From Spirosoma pollinicola (GTDB lineage: Bacteria; Bacteroidota; Bacteroidia; Cytophagales; Spirosomataceae), in NCBI RefSeq assembly GCF_002831565.1, contig NZ_CP025096.1:5881014-5945013 (forward strand): a stretch of 64,000 nt of DNA, given 5' to 3'. Below are positions 25,276 through 34,800 of this stretch, in pieces. A program made the position numbers and the translations under genes. Each line of letters begins with the position of its first letter. Within the stretch, counting starts at the first letter, position 1. The notes beneath the pieces are model-generated. The model was not told the origin of the DNA. It saw only the letters and a program-made list of their open reading frames with translations, and did not search any database.

Positions 25276-27060
25276 ATGGATACTCAGTCAATCGTACAAG
25301 CCGATATTATACGCGCAATTGCCGAACTCTATCCGGGCAATTCCGGTGAGGTGCAACTTTCGCCAACCAAAAAAGAATTTGAAGGGCAATATACCTTCGT
25401 CACCTTTCCATACACAAAAGTTCTTCGTCAGGCACCCGCCCAGATTGGTCAGGCCATTGGCAACTGGCTGCTCGAAAACAGCACTGTCGTCAGCCGATTT
25501 AATGTTGTGCAGGGTTTCTTGAACATCAGTATTGCCGATGCTGCCTGGGTTGAGGTATTAAACACAATTGCAACGGATACCGCCTTTGGCACCTTACCCG
25601 CAAACGGTAAATCGGTGATGGTTGAGTTCTCATCGCCCAATACCAACAAACCGCTCCACCTCGGGCATTTGCGCAACAATTTTCTGGGCGATTCAGTCAG
25701 CCGGATTCTGGCGGCTAATGGCTACGATGTGGTAAAAACCTGTATCGTCAATGATCGGGGAGTTCATATCTGTAAGTCGATGCTGGCTTACCGTATGTTC
25801 GGCGACGGTGAAACGCCGGAGTCGTCGGGTATGAAAGGTGACCACCTGATCGGTAAATATTATGTGCTGTTCGACAAAGCCTATAAAGCGCAGGTTGCTG
25901 GGATGGTGGAGCAGGGAGTCGTCAAAGAAGAAGCCGAAAAGACGGCCCCACTAATGCTGGAAGTTCAGCAGATGCTGCGGCTGTGGGAACAGGGCGACCC
26001 CGAAACAATTGCCCTCTGGAAGCAGCTGAACAACTGGGTTTATGCCGGTTTCGACGCTACGTATAAAAGTATTGGGGTTAGTTTCGATAAGACGTATTAT
26101 GAATCGAATACCTATTTGTTAGGGAAGGAGATTATTGAAGAAGGGCTCGAAAAAGGCGTTTTCTTCCGTAAAGATGATGGGTCTGTCTGGATTGATTTGA
26201 CCGAAGATGGCCTGGATCAGAAGCTGGTGCTTCGTTCCGATGGCACGTCGGTGTACATGACCCAGGATCTCGGTACCACCGATTTGAAGTTTCAGGATTT
26301 CCATAGCGACCGCCAGATATGGGTAGTTGGCAACGAGCAGGATTACCATTTTAATGCCCTGTTCGCCATTCTACGCCGGTTGGGTAAGGAGTACGCCAAC
26401 GAGTTGTATCACCTGTCGTATGGCATGGTCGATCTGCCAACGGGTAAAATGAAGTCGCGGGAAGGCACGGTTGTCGATGCCGACGATCTGATTCAGGAAA
26501 CGACGGATGCCGCGTCTACAGCCGCCGATGAAGCTGCTAAGGGCAAGCTCGATGATTTTAGTGATGTCGAGAAAAAAGCACTCTTCCAGATGCTTGGCCT
26601 GGGAGCGTTGAAATATTACCTGATGAAAGTTGATCCGCAGAAACGAATGCAGTTCAACCCCGCCGAATCGGTGGATTTGCATGGGAATACGGGGCCGTAT
26701 ATTCAATACGTACATGCTCGGATTCAATCTATTTTACGGAAAGCCGCCGAACTGAACTTCGTAGCCGAAGGTGCTGTCACGACTACGCAACTGGACGAAG
26801 TTGAGCAACAGTTAGTATTCTTGTTGAGTCAATATACACAGCGTGTGAGTGAAGCTGGTACGGCCTTTGCACCATCTTATATTGCGCAGTATGCCTATGA
26901 ACTGGCAAAGACGTTTAACCAATTTTACGACAAGCTTTCTATACTCAAAGAGACCGATAGTGTTAAACTCCATGCGCGGCTTATTTTATCGAAAGCGGTT
27001 GGTGAAACTATTCGCAAGGCAATGGGTTTATTGGGCATAGACGTGCCTGAAAAAATGTAG
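25276..27060 (+). CDS. argS: Arginyl-tRNA synthetase
   Basis: ArgS charges tRNA-Arg. The start chosen is the ATG at 25276 (594 residues), since the upstream TTG adds only three residues. The N-terminal additive domain (1-110) is followed by the class I signature FSSPNTNKPLHLGHLRNN (HLGH variant of HIGH). The KMSKS-equivalent GKMKSREGTVVDADDL, typical of ArgS, follows. The C-terminal DALR anticodon-binding domain ends near GLLGIDVPEKM. It is the only arginine-related gene here apart from the GNAT at 8433, which is too far away to be cotranscribed. Confidence 0.97.
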   Translation: MDTQSIVQADIIRAIAELYPGNSGEVQLSPTKKEFEGQYTFVTFPYTKVLRQAPAQIGQAIGNWLLENSTVVSRFNVVQGFLNISIADAAWVEVLNTIATDTAFGTLPANGKSVMVEFSSPNTNKPLHLGHLRNNFLGDSVSRILAANGYDVVKTCIVNDRGVHICKSMLAYRMFGDGETPESSGMKGDHLIGKYYVLFDKAYKAQVAGMVEQGVVKEEAEKTAPLMLEVQQMLRLWEQGDPETIALWKQLNNWVYAGFDATYKSIGVSFDKTYYESNTYLLGKEIIEEGLEKGVFFRKDDGSVWIDLTEDGLDQKLVLRSDGTSVYMTQDLGTTDLKFQDFHSDRQIWVVGNEQDYHFNALFAILRRLGKEYANELYHLSYGMVDLPTGKMKSREGTVVDADDLIQETTDAASTAADEAAKGKLDDFSDVEKKALFQMLGLGALKYYLMKVDPQKRMQFNPAESVDLHGNTGPYIQYVHARIQSILRKAAELNFVAEGAVTTTQLDEVEQQLVFLLSQYTQRVSEAGTAFAPSYIAQYAYELAKTFNQFYDKLSILKETDSVKLHARLILSKAVGETIRKAMGLLGIDVPEKM

Positions 27061-27126
27061 GTAGTTGCTTCTAATTCAGTGTCTTTATAGTATCTTTCTA
27101 AATTCTACCAAAACGTTAGACTAACC

Positions 27127-27747
27127 ATGAAAAAGAATCTAGTTTTTACCTTAATCGGTGTCGTGGCGATCGCGACCCTAACCAGTTTTATGTCCTTCTC
27201 AACACTCGTTAAAGGTATTTTTAGCAACAAAAAAGAAGCGATTGCCGCCCCTGCCAATGCAACGGCTCCGTCAAAAAGCTTGTATGACTTTACCGTAAAT
27301 TCACTGGATGGCAAACCGGTAGCCCTGAAAGCGTACAAAGGCAAAAAAGTTGTTATCCTGAACGTTGCTTCGAAGTGCGGATTCACGCCACAGTATGCCG
27401 ACTGGGAGAAATTTTACAAAGAGCATGGCGACAAAGTCGTTGTACTTGGTTTTCCGGCCAACAACTTTGGTAGCCAGGAGCCCGGCAGCAGCGAAGAAAT
27501 TGCTACCTTCTGCCAGAAGAACTACGGCGTTACGTTCCCAATGTTCGAGAAAGTATCTGTATTGGGCGACGATCAGGCTCCCCTCTACAAATGGCTAACC
27601 GACAAGTCGATGAATGGCTGGAATGAAAAAGTGCCAACCTGGAACTTCTGCAAATACGTCATTAACGAAAAAGGCGAACTAACGAACTTCTTTGCGTCGA
27701 AAGTGAAGCCAACAGACGAAGAATTTAAGAAAGCTGTAGGTATTTAA
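27127..27747 (+). CDS. Glutathione peroxidase family thiol peroxidase
   Basis: This 206-residue protein has a hydrophobic N terminus (about 5-30) that could be a signal anchor, then a complete GPx domain. The catalytic tetrad is present: Cys84 (ASKCGFT), Gln117 (FGSQEPG), Trp172 and Asn173 (WNFCKY). Cys129 sits where thioredoxin-dependent members carry the resolving cysteine. The usual Cys of the FPCNQF motif is Ala here. It probably reduces hydroperoxides in the envelope with thioredoxin-like donors. It lies between argS and menA. Confidence 0.92.
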   Translation: MKKNLVFTLIGVVAIATLTSFMSFSTLVKGIFSNKKEAIAAPANATAPSKSLYDFTVNSLDGKPVALKAYKGKKVVILNVASKCGFTPQYADWEKFYKEHGDKVVVLGFPANNFGSQEPGSSEEIATFCQKNYGVTFPMFEKVSVLGDDQAPLYKWLTDKSMNGWNEKVPTWNFCKYVINEKGELTNFFASKVKPTDEEFKKAVGI

Positions 27748-27748
27748 T

Positions 27749-27824
27749 AGTGAAAGAGCGAAAGAATGAAAGAGCGAAAAACCGTCCGTGGCTTTTCGCT
27801 CTTTCATTCTTTCGCTCTTTCACT
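27749..27824. repeat. Perfect 32-bp inverted repeat, GAAAGAGCG family
   Basis: Arms 27749-27780 and 27793-27824 are perfect complements around a 12-nt loop. Each arm is built from short tandem units of the type GAAAGAGC and GAAAGAAT. Related elements lie at 40384-40489 and 46079-46167. The element starts just after the peroxidase stop and ends 8 bases before the menA start. Confidence 0.9.
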
Positions 27825-27832
27825 CTTTTAAA

Positions 27833-28729
27833 ATGATGAAAAGTTGGATTGCGGCAGCACGGCCGCGCACGTTACCGCTATCATTAGCGAGTATTATTTT
27901 AGGGAGCTTTCTGGCCGTTGCCAACCAGCATTTTAACTGGCAAATTGCGGCTTTGGCTGTTTTGACGACTATTTTCCTGCAAATCCTGTCCAACTTTGCC
28001 AACGATTACGGCGATGCCATTTCGGGGAAAGATACCGAACTTCGGGTAGGGCCGCGCCGGGCAGTAGCTACCGGTGATATCACCAAAGAAGCCATGCTAA
28101 AGGGTATTATCCTGATGGCGGTGCTTTCGTTGATTTGCGGGGTTGGCCTTCTGATGGTCGCGTTTTATACTGTAGAGCCGAAAATCTTCTGGTTTTTCTT
28201 CATGCTTGGGCTCCTCAGCATTGCGGCTGCCATTGGCTATACAAATGGAAAGCGGCCTTACGGGTATGCAGGTTTCGGCGATATTGCCGTGCTTATTTTC
28301 TTTGGCTGGGTAGGGGTGCTGGGTACGTATTTTTTATATACGCTATCGTTCAGCCCGCTGTTATTACTGCCCGCCACGAGCGTTGGTCTGTTTGCAACGG
28401 GCGTATTGAATATCAATAACATCCGCGACATTGAGACCGATACCATGACCGGCAAACGATCTATTCCGGCTCGGCTTGGCCTACCACTTGCCATTCGTTA
28501 CCATTGGGGATTACTCATTGCGGGCATGGCCTGTGCCATTGCTTACTCCTTCCTAACCGACTCTTCCGTAACGGGCTACCTATACGTACTTACCTTTCCG
28601 TTATTTATCCTGAACGGTCGTGCAGTTGCCAACCACAAGCGCCCTGTTGAGTTGAACGCCCGCCTTGGGCAACTCGCACTCACAACACTTTTGTTCGTGA
28701 TTCTTTTTGGAGTAGGGCAGATTTTGTAA
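27833..28729 (+). CDS. menA: 1,4-dihydroxy-2-naphthoate polyprenyltransferase
   Basis: MenA attaches the polyprenyl tail to dihydroxynaphthoate in menaquinone synthesis, at the inner membrane. The ATG at 27833 (MMKSWIAAARPRTLPL) gives 298 residues. The longer frame upstream is translated repeat. Polytopic UbiA fold with the prenyl-diphosphate-binding motif NDYGDAISGKD (about 60-70) and the second Asp-rich loop NIRDIETDTMTGKRS. PRTLPLS near the N terminus is typical of MenA. Menaquinone is the expected Bacteroidota respiratory quinone. Confidence 0.94.
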   Translation: MMKSWIAAARPRTLPLSLASIILGSFLAVANQHFNWQIAALAVLTTIFLQILSNFANDYGDAISGKDTELRVGPRRAVATGDITKEAMLKGIILMAVLSLICGVGLLMVAFYTVEPKIFWFFFMLGLLSIAAAIGYTNGKRPYGYAGFGDIAVLIFFGWVGVLGTYFLYTLSFSPLLLLPATSVGLFATGVLNINNIRDIETDTMTGKRSIPARLGLPLAIRYHWGLLIAGMACAIAYSFLTDSSVTGYLYVLTFPLFILNGRAVANHKRPVELNARLGQLALTTLLFVILFGVGQIL

Positions 28730-28760
28730 ATGGTATAGGTTTCAAAAACCTACACCATTT
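28728..28760. terminator. Bidirectional terminator between menA and the phosphoesterase
   Basis: AAATGGTATAGGTTT at 28728-28742 pairs with AAACCTACACCATTT ending at 28760 across a short loop with one mismatch. It overlaps the menA stop and sits two bases from the convergent stop at 28763. Confidence 0.75.
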
Positions 28761-28762
28761 GA

Positions 28763-31087
28763 CTACTGCCGCACTATCTTTCGCGTTAGTTTATTCTGAT
28801 CAGCCTGAATGGTCAACAGGTATGTTCCTGTAGCATGTGGCATTTCTATCGTTTCGGAGAGGGTGTTGACCTGGCCAAACTGTTTTTGGTATACTGAACG
28901 TCCCTGTAAATCCTGCAAGCGCAAACTAACCTCTTTTTTCTGGGTAGTGGTCAGTTCAATATACACCGTTTCGTGAGTTGGGTTCGGGTAAATTCTCAGT
29001 TGCCCACCAGCAAATTCTTCTTCAGCTGTGGGCAGGAGAACAGTTATCGATGCCTGCCCCGATACACTACCTGGCCCACAGCTATTCTCGACGCTTGATA
29101 AGGAGTAAACCGTAGATACGGCTGGTTGAAGCGTTAGTACCCCTGGGTTGTCATTACCCGAAAAAGCCGTACCATCAGACAACGTTCCCCGCCAGGGACC
29201 ACTGCCAGTGAAGCTTACGGAGAGCGAAACCGGTTGCCCCTGCAATACCGTTGTCGAGCCTGTTAACGTTGCTGTGGGCAAGGGATTAATGGTAAAACTA
29301 TCACTAGCAACAAGCTGAGCATACGAGATGCCGCGTGGCCGCACCTGTAAGCGATACCCGGAGCCGGGCGATAATGAGGCTGGAATGGTCGTTTTTAGTG
29401 AATTTAATGAGCCGGAGCCAACAAGCTGTTCAATGGCGAAACTGCCGGTAGCGTCGGACAGTAGCACATCATATTGCCAGTTGCCAGCTTTGGTCGTATT
29501 CTCGGCAGTTGCTGCTACCGCAACCGATGCTCCCGGGCAAACGGCTGTCAAACTGGTTAGTGAGGTAGTCAGTTTTGGGCGTTCCTGTACCGAAACGGTA
29601 AACTGGTCGGTCAGGCACTGGCGGGCATCTGTTACCGTTACTGGAATTGTTCCAGACTGATTGGCGGCATAGCGTATCGTTCGGCTCGTTTGGCCACCCG
29701 CCCATTGGTAATCGCCTACCCACGAAGCCGCGATTTGAAGCGTATCGGCATACTCAGCCGTGAGCGAAGTCGTTTTGTTCACGTTCTTCATGATGGTGAA
29801 TTTGTCCAGCACAGAGCCATCGGACATGACCAATTGGGCATCCAGGCGGTTGTCGTTCACATCCAGCAACATCGAACCGCCCAGCGTTGTGTTATTATAC
29901 ACCGTAGCCGGGTGCGGAAATCCGTCGGATTGCCCACCTAACTGCCCACCTGAGCCATTTACAACATAGACCGTACCCTGGCCTTTCGTCAGGATTGGGC
30001 ATGAGTTTGGTGACCCATCATAGCGGGCTGTTGTATTTTCGGCTACATTGGTGGCCCTGTCAAACGTATTGGCTAAACCCCGAAGTCCTTTAATTCGGTA
30101 TGTTCGTTCGTAGCCGTGACTATGCCCGCTCATAACTAAATCGACGCCGTATCGCTCCAGAATAGGGGTTAGATTTTCCCGTATAAGCTTCATCGACAGC
30201 TCCGTATCTGAGTTATGACCGCCTTTGCTGTAGGGTGGGTGGTGGAAAATGACGAGCGTCCAGGGTAATTTATTAGCGGCCAGATCGCTCTTTAGCCATT
30301 GCACCTGCGTAGAGGTTGTGTCATACAGTCGATACTGTCCATCGGGTCTTCCTTGTGAGTCGAGCGATATTAGATGAACATTGCCGTAATTGGCTGAATA
30401 ATAGGACTTTGAATTTGATGGAACACCTCCTGATTGACCTTGTTCAGGAAACGAAAACAGCTTATAATAGGCAATGTTGACATTGGTTTCGCTATCGGCA
30501 TAGTCATGGTTGCCGGGTGTAATGAAAACGGGTGTGTTGCGCAGGGTCTTTGCATAAACCGGGAATACGTATTGTTGATATTCCTCTTCCAGACCAAACG
30601 AATAGGCATTATCGCCGAGCCATAGCCAGAGATCGGCGGGGCGGTTTGCGGTGGCTTTAAGATAGGCCTGATAAACGTTTCGCTGGTTATCTAAACCGCA
30701 ACCAAAATCACCCAGCACCCAGAAGCGCAAATGCCGTTTATCGCCGGCAGATATGGCTGTTTTGAGGTAATAATCAGGCCCGCTTATCAACTGGGTTTCG
30801 TCGTAGCCGATGGCGTATGCGTACTGGGTTGCAGGTTGCAGCCCGGTTAGGGTCAGACTGTGTTCGAGTGTTGGCTGCGATTCGCGGAGATTGTCTGTTA
30901 GCTGACTTGCCGATGGGCCAAACCAGACTCTGCCGGTGGTTAGTACATCTGTGCGCCAGCGTATGATAATAGACGTTGGTGTAACGACCTGTAAATAAGG
31001 GCCCCGTACAAGTTTAGGCGATTGTGCTTTGGTTGACCGTCCAACAAGAAAAAGAAAAATTATGGGTAGGTAAAGGAAAAACTTCAT
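28763..31087 (-). CDS. Secreted purple-acid-phosphatase-like metallophosphoesterase with T9SS sorting domain
   Basis: This 774-residue protein has a signal peptide, an N-terminal fibronectin-like domain (about 25-110) and a calcineurin-type phosphoesterase domain. The metal motifs in order are GDFGCG, GDNAY, GNHDY, HHPPYSKGG and GHSHGYERTY. Ig/PKD-like beta domains follow. The last ~80 residues (IYPNPTHETVYIEL ... GTYLLTI ... KIVRQ) are a type A type IX secretion sorting domain, so the enzyme is predicted to be exported to the cell surface or medium. Phosphate-ester scavenging is the likely role. It is convergent with menA. Confidence 0.92.
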   Translation of the reverse strand: MKFFLYLPIIFLFLVGRSTKAQSPKLVRGPYLQVVTPTSIIIRWRTDVLTTGRVWFGPSASQLTDNLRESQPTLEHSLTLTGLQPATQYAYAIGYDETQLISGPDYYLKTAISAGDKRHLRFWVLGDFGCGLDNQRNVYQAYLKATANRPADLWLWLGDNAYSFGLEEEYQQYVFPVYAKTLRNTPVFITPGNHDYADSETNVNIAYYKLFSFPEQGQSGGVPSNSKSYYSANYGNVHLISLDSQGRPDGQYRLYDTTSTQVQWLKSDLAANKLPWTLVIFHHPPYSKGGHNSDTELSMKLIRENLTPILERYGVDLVMSGHSHGYERTYRIKGLRGLANTFDRATNVAENTTARYDGSPNSCPILTKGQGTVYVVNGSGGQLGGQSDGFPHPATVYNNTTLGGSMLLDVNDNRLDAQLVMSDGSVLDKFTIMKNVNKTTSLTAEYADTLQIAASWVGDYQWAGGQTSRTIRYAANQSGTIPVTVTDARQCLTDQFTVSVQERPKLTTSLTSLTAVCPGASVAVAATAENTTKAGNWQYDVLLSDATGSFAIEQLVGSGSLNSLKTTIPASLSPGSGYRLQVRPRGISYAQLVASDSFTINPLPTATLTGSTTVLQGQPVSLSVSFTGSGPWRGTLSDGTAFSGNDNPGVLTLQPAVSTVYSLSSVENSCGPGSVSGQASITVLLPTAEEEFAGGQLRIYPNPTHETVYIELTTTQKKEVSLRLQDLQGRSVYQKQFGQVNTLSETIEMPHATGTYLLTIQADQNKLTRKIVRQ

Positions 31088-31176
31088 CCGGTGACTATTG
31101 AGTTCACCGTAAAATTACGTTTGTCGATAAGAACATCCTACCTCAAAATATATCTATCTAAAAGCTGGCGGATTTC

Positions 31177-31578
31177 CTATTTGTTATTGAGTAATGCCTG
31201 ATTCATCTTAAGCAGGTATCGTACTGGCCAATCGCTTTTGTTATAAGATTCCAACTGCGTTTTTTTAAATAGAAGTTGACGTTCAATTCGCCGTCGTTCT
31301 TCCGGAGAAAGATTTTTCAGATTGTCCGGTAACTCATGCAGCACCTTTTGTAACTGAATACAAGCGGTAGCGGGTAAGGTGAAATGAATTGCCAGCCGTT
31401 CAACGTCTGAGAGTTTCCAGAGGTCTGGCTTTGTCCGGCGATTCCGAATAGCGTTACCACTTAATCCAACGGCAATGCCCAATTGCTCATCATTGAGCGA
31501 ACACTCACGAAGCCGCCACATTACAGCCTGGTAATTGTTGACAAATGAGTGTAATGTAGTGCGTAAATAGTCGATCAA
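31177..31578 (-). CDS. Small helix-turn-helix protein
   Basis: This 133-residue helical protein has a segment at about 28-70 (LNDEQLGIAVGLSGNAIRNRRTKP...LSDVERLAIHF) that reads like an XRE-type helix-turn-helix. A charged helical region (EERRRIERQLLFKKTQLE) and a basic C terminus follow. It is probably a DNA-binding protein, though no target is evident. It may be a chromosomal cousin of phage or plasmid regulators. It lies alone between a phosphoesterase and an AT-rich leader. Confidence 0.5.
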   Translation of the reverse strand: MIDYLRTTLHSFVNNYQAVMWRLRECSLNDEQLGIAVGLSGNAIRNRRTKPDLWKLSDVERLAIHFTLPATACIQLQKVLHELPDNLKNLSPEERRRIERQLLFKKTQLESYNKSDWPVRYLLKMNQALLNNK

Positions 31579-31746
31579 AATGGTATGTAGCTTAGTAGTA
31601 AAGAGCTGTACTGCACTGTTGCTGAGTAAACTTGTTCCTGCTAAATAGTTTTGATATTTTATTTACAAAATTCGTGCCGTTGTATATTAATATGTACTAA
31701 TTATATATACTGAAGGGACATAATTAGTAAAACTTTTGATAAACGA

Positions 31747-31798
31747 TTTTATAAAATAAAAGCCACCCGATAGTAGGGGTGGCTTTTATTTTATAAAA
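31747..31798. terminator. Perfect 22-bp terminator hairpin after ileS
   Basis: Arms 31747-31768 and 31777-31798 are perfect complements with an 8-nt loop. The GC-rich tip and the A/T-rich base suit intrinsic termination on either strand. It lies 15 bases beyond the ileS stop. Confidence 0.9.
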
Positions 31799-31813
31799 TA
31801 ACTTTGTTGCTAC

Positions 31814-34800
31814 TTAAGCACGCGCTACGCTAAGGCGTAACTGAAATTCGTCCATGTCAATCTCTGCTATGGCCGCAGACCCATTGAGATCATTAACCAG
31901 GTCTAGCGAAATAGCCTGAACTTCCTGCCGAATGTACTCACTATTGCGTTCGATGGCTTTGGCTAATAAAACGTCCAGTTCGGTGTTCTGATTGACCTCC
32001 AGTACTATCCGAATTTTATCCGTTACCGAGAAATCGCGGTCTTTGCGCAGGTTTTGAATTCGGTTCACAAAATCACGGGCAATTCCTTCTCCGCGTAGTT
32101 CGTCAGTAAGGGTTACATCCAGCGCAACGGTTATGCCGCTCTCAGTCGCTACGAGCCATCCCGGAATATCTTCCGTTAAAATCTCAACATCAGTCAGTTG
32201 CAATTCGAATTGGCCCAATTGTAAACTATTTGCCTGTTCCAGCTCTTTCAACTGGTCTGGCGTCATGGATGTGATAACGGCGGCTACATCCTTCATCTGT
32301 TTGCCAAATTTCGGGCCGAGGGCTTTGAAATTTGGTTTCACTTTCTTCTTTAGTATTCCGCTGGCGTCGTCTACAAATTCAACTGCTTTCACGTTTACCT
32401 CCGACATAATGATCGGGCTTACGTGCTCAATCTGACGGCGGGTGTCGGCGTTCAATACGGGAACAAGTACACGGCTCAACGGCTGACGAACTTTCAGCTT
32501 GTGCCCTTTACGCAGCGAGTGAACGAGCGACGAAACCCGTTGGGCCAGGTCCATTGATAGCTCCAACTCTGTGTCGATCAAGCTGGTATCACCCACCGGA
32601 AAATCGGTCAGGTGAACCGATGTAGCTCCTTCATTTAGATTTCGATAGAGCCAATCCGCGTAGAACGGTGCAATAGGCGACATTAACTGCGATACCGTGT
32701 TCAGACATTCGTGCAGGGTTTCGTAGGCTGCCCGTTTGTCGGTGGTTAATGCTCCGGCCCAGAAGCGCCGGCGTGATAACCGAACATACCAGTTAGAGAG
32801 TTGGTCATTTACGAAATCCTGAACAGCCCGACCCGCTTTGGTTGGGTTATACGTGTCAAACTGATTTTCTACGTCAAGAATCAGCGATTGCAGTTTGGAC
32901 AAAATCCAGCGGTCGAGTTCGGAGCGTTCAGCAACGGGAACGGTGCGCCCGGCAAACGTAAACTGATCCAGATTGGCATACAGGGCAAAAAAGTTATACG
33001 TATTCGACAACGTGCCAAACAGCTTCCGTTGCACCTCGCCAATGCCATCGGTATTGAATTTCAGGTTATCCCAGGGCTCTGCGTTGGTAATCATATACCA
33101 ACGTGTGGCATCAGGACCGTATTTTTCCAGTGTCTCGAATGGGTTGACGGCGTTACCAAGCCGCTTCGACATTTTGTTGCCGTTTTTGTCCAGCACCAGC
33201 CCCGTCGAAACCACATTTTTGAACGCTACCGAATCGAACAGCATGACCGAGATAGCGTGAAGCGTAAAGAACCAACCCCGTGTTTGGTCAACACCTTCGG
33301 AGATAAAATCGGCAGGAAACGCCTTTTGGAAAACGTCCTGATTCTCGAATGGATAGTGCCACTGTGCATAGGGCATCGCCCCCGAATCGAACCAAACATC
33401 GATCAGGTCAGACTCGCGTTGCATGATCTGCCCACTTTCTGAAACGAAATAAATTTCGTCAGAATAAGGGCGATGCAAATCGTATGTGCCGTCTGCATGG
33501 GTATCCAGGAATGATTTATTTTTGTCAATGTATGTCTGGTAGTCAGATTTGCCTTCCTGAACCCATTCATTCATTTGCTCATTCGCTAATTCACTTTTCT
33601 TTACTAATTCAGCTACCGAGCCAATACAAACCTCTTCGCCAGACTCGCTGCGCCAGATCGGTAGGGGCGTTCCCCAGAAACGGCTACGGCTTAGGTTCCA
33701 GTCTACGAGGTTTTCGAGCCAGTTGCCAAAGCGTCCGGTGCCTGTACTTTCGGGTTGCCAGTTGATAGTTTTGTTCAGTTCAACGAGCCGATCTTTTTTT
33801 GCCGTGGTGCGGATAAACCAGCTATCCAGCGGGTAGTATAAAATCGGTTTGTCGGTGCGCCAGCAGTGTGGGTAGGGGTGTTCGTATTTCTCGACCCGGA
33901 AGGCTTTGTTTTCTTCCTTCAACTGAATGGCAATGAGCACGTCGGTCGGCTTGAAATCCGGGTCTTCGCGCTCTTCATCCGAGTAATATTCTTCCTTTAC
34001 ATACCGTCCGGCATAGTCGGTGATTTCGGCAACAAACTGGCCGTGTTTATCCACAATGGGCACATCTTTACCCGTCTCATCTTTCACCATGATGGGTGGA
34101 ATTCCAGCCGCCTGCGCTACGCGGAAGTCATCGGCCCCGAAAGTTGGTGATGTATGAACGATACCTGTACCGTCTTCGGTCGTGACGAAATCGCCCAGAA
34201 TAATCCGGAAAGCGGGCGTGGCCGGTTGCACATAGGGCATCAATTGTTCGTACTCGATACCTTCCAGATGGGCTCCCTTAAATTCTGAGACCAGTGCCCA
34301 GGGAATTACTTTATCATTCGGCAGGTAAGCATCGAAGGCCAGACTGTTTATAGAGTCGACCTGTGCTTTTTCGCTTAACCAGCGCCCTACCAGGTTTTTG
34401 GCCATCACCACATGCACCGGAATGTGCGTGTAGGGGTTGAACGTTTTTACCATCACATAGTCGATGTTCGCACCAACGGTGAGCGCCGAGTTGGCGGGCA
34501 GCGTCCAGGGGGTAGTTGTCCAGGCCAGGATGTAAATGTCGGCATCGGCCGAGTCAAAAAAGAGGAAACCCGCCTTGCCGCTGGGCTTCACCTTAAACTG
34601 TGCGACAATGGTTGTATCCCGAACATCTTTGTAAGTGCCGGGCATGTTTAGCTCGTGCGAGCTTAGACCCGTACCGGCTTTGGGCGAATAGGGTTGGATG
34701 GTGTAGCCCTTGTAGAGCATCTTTTTACCATCCACTTCCTGATCATATAGCTTCTTGAGCAGGTTCCAGACCGACTCGATGTACTCGTTTTTGTAGGTGA

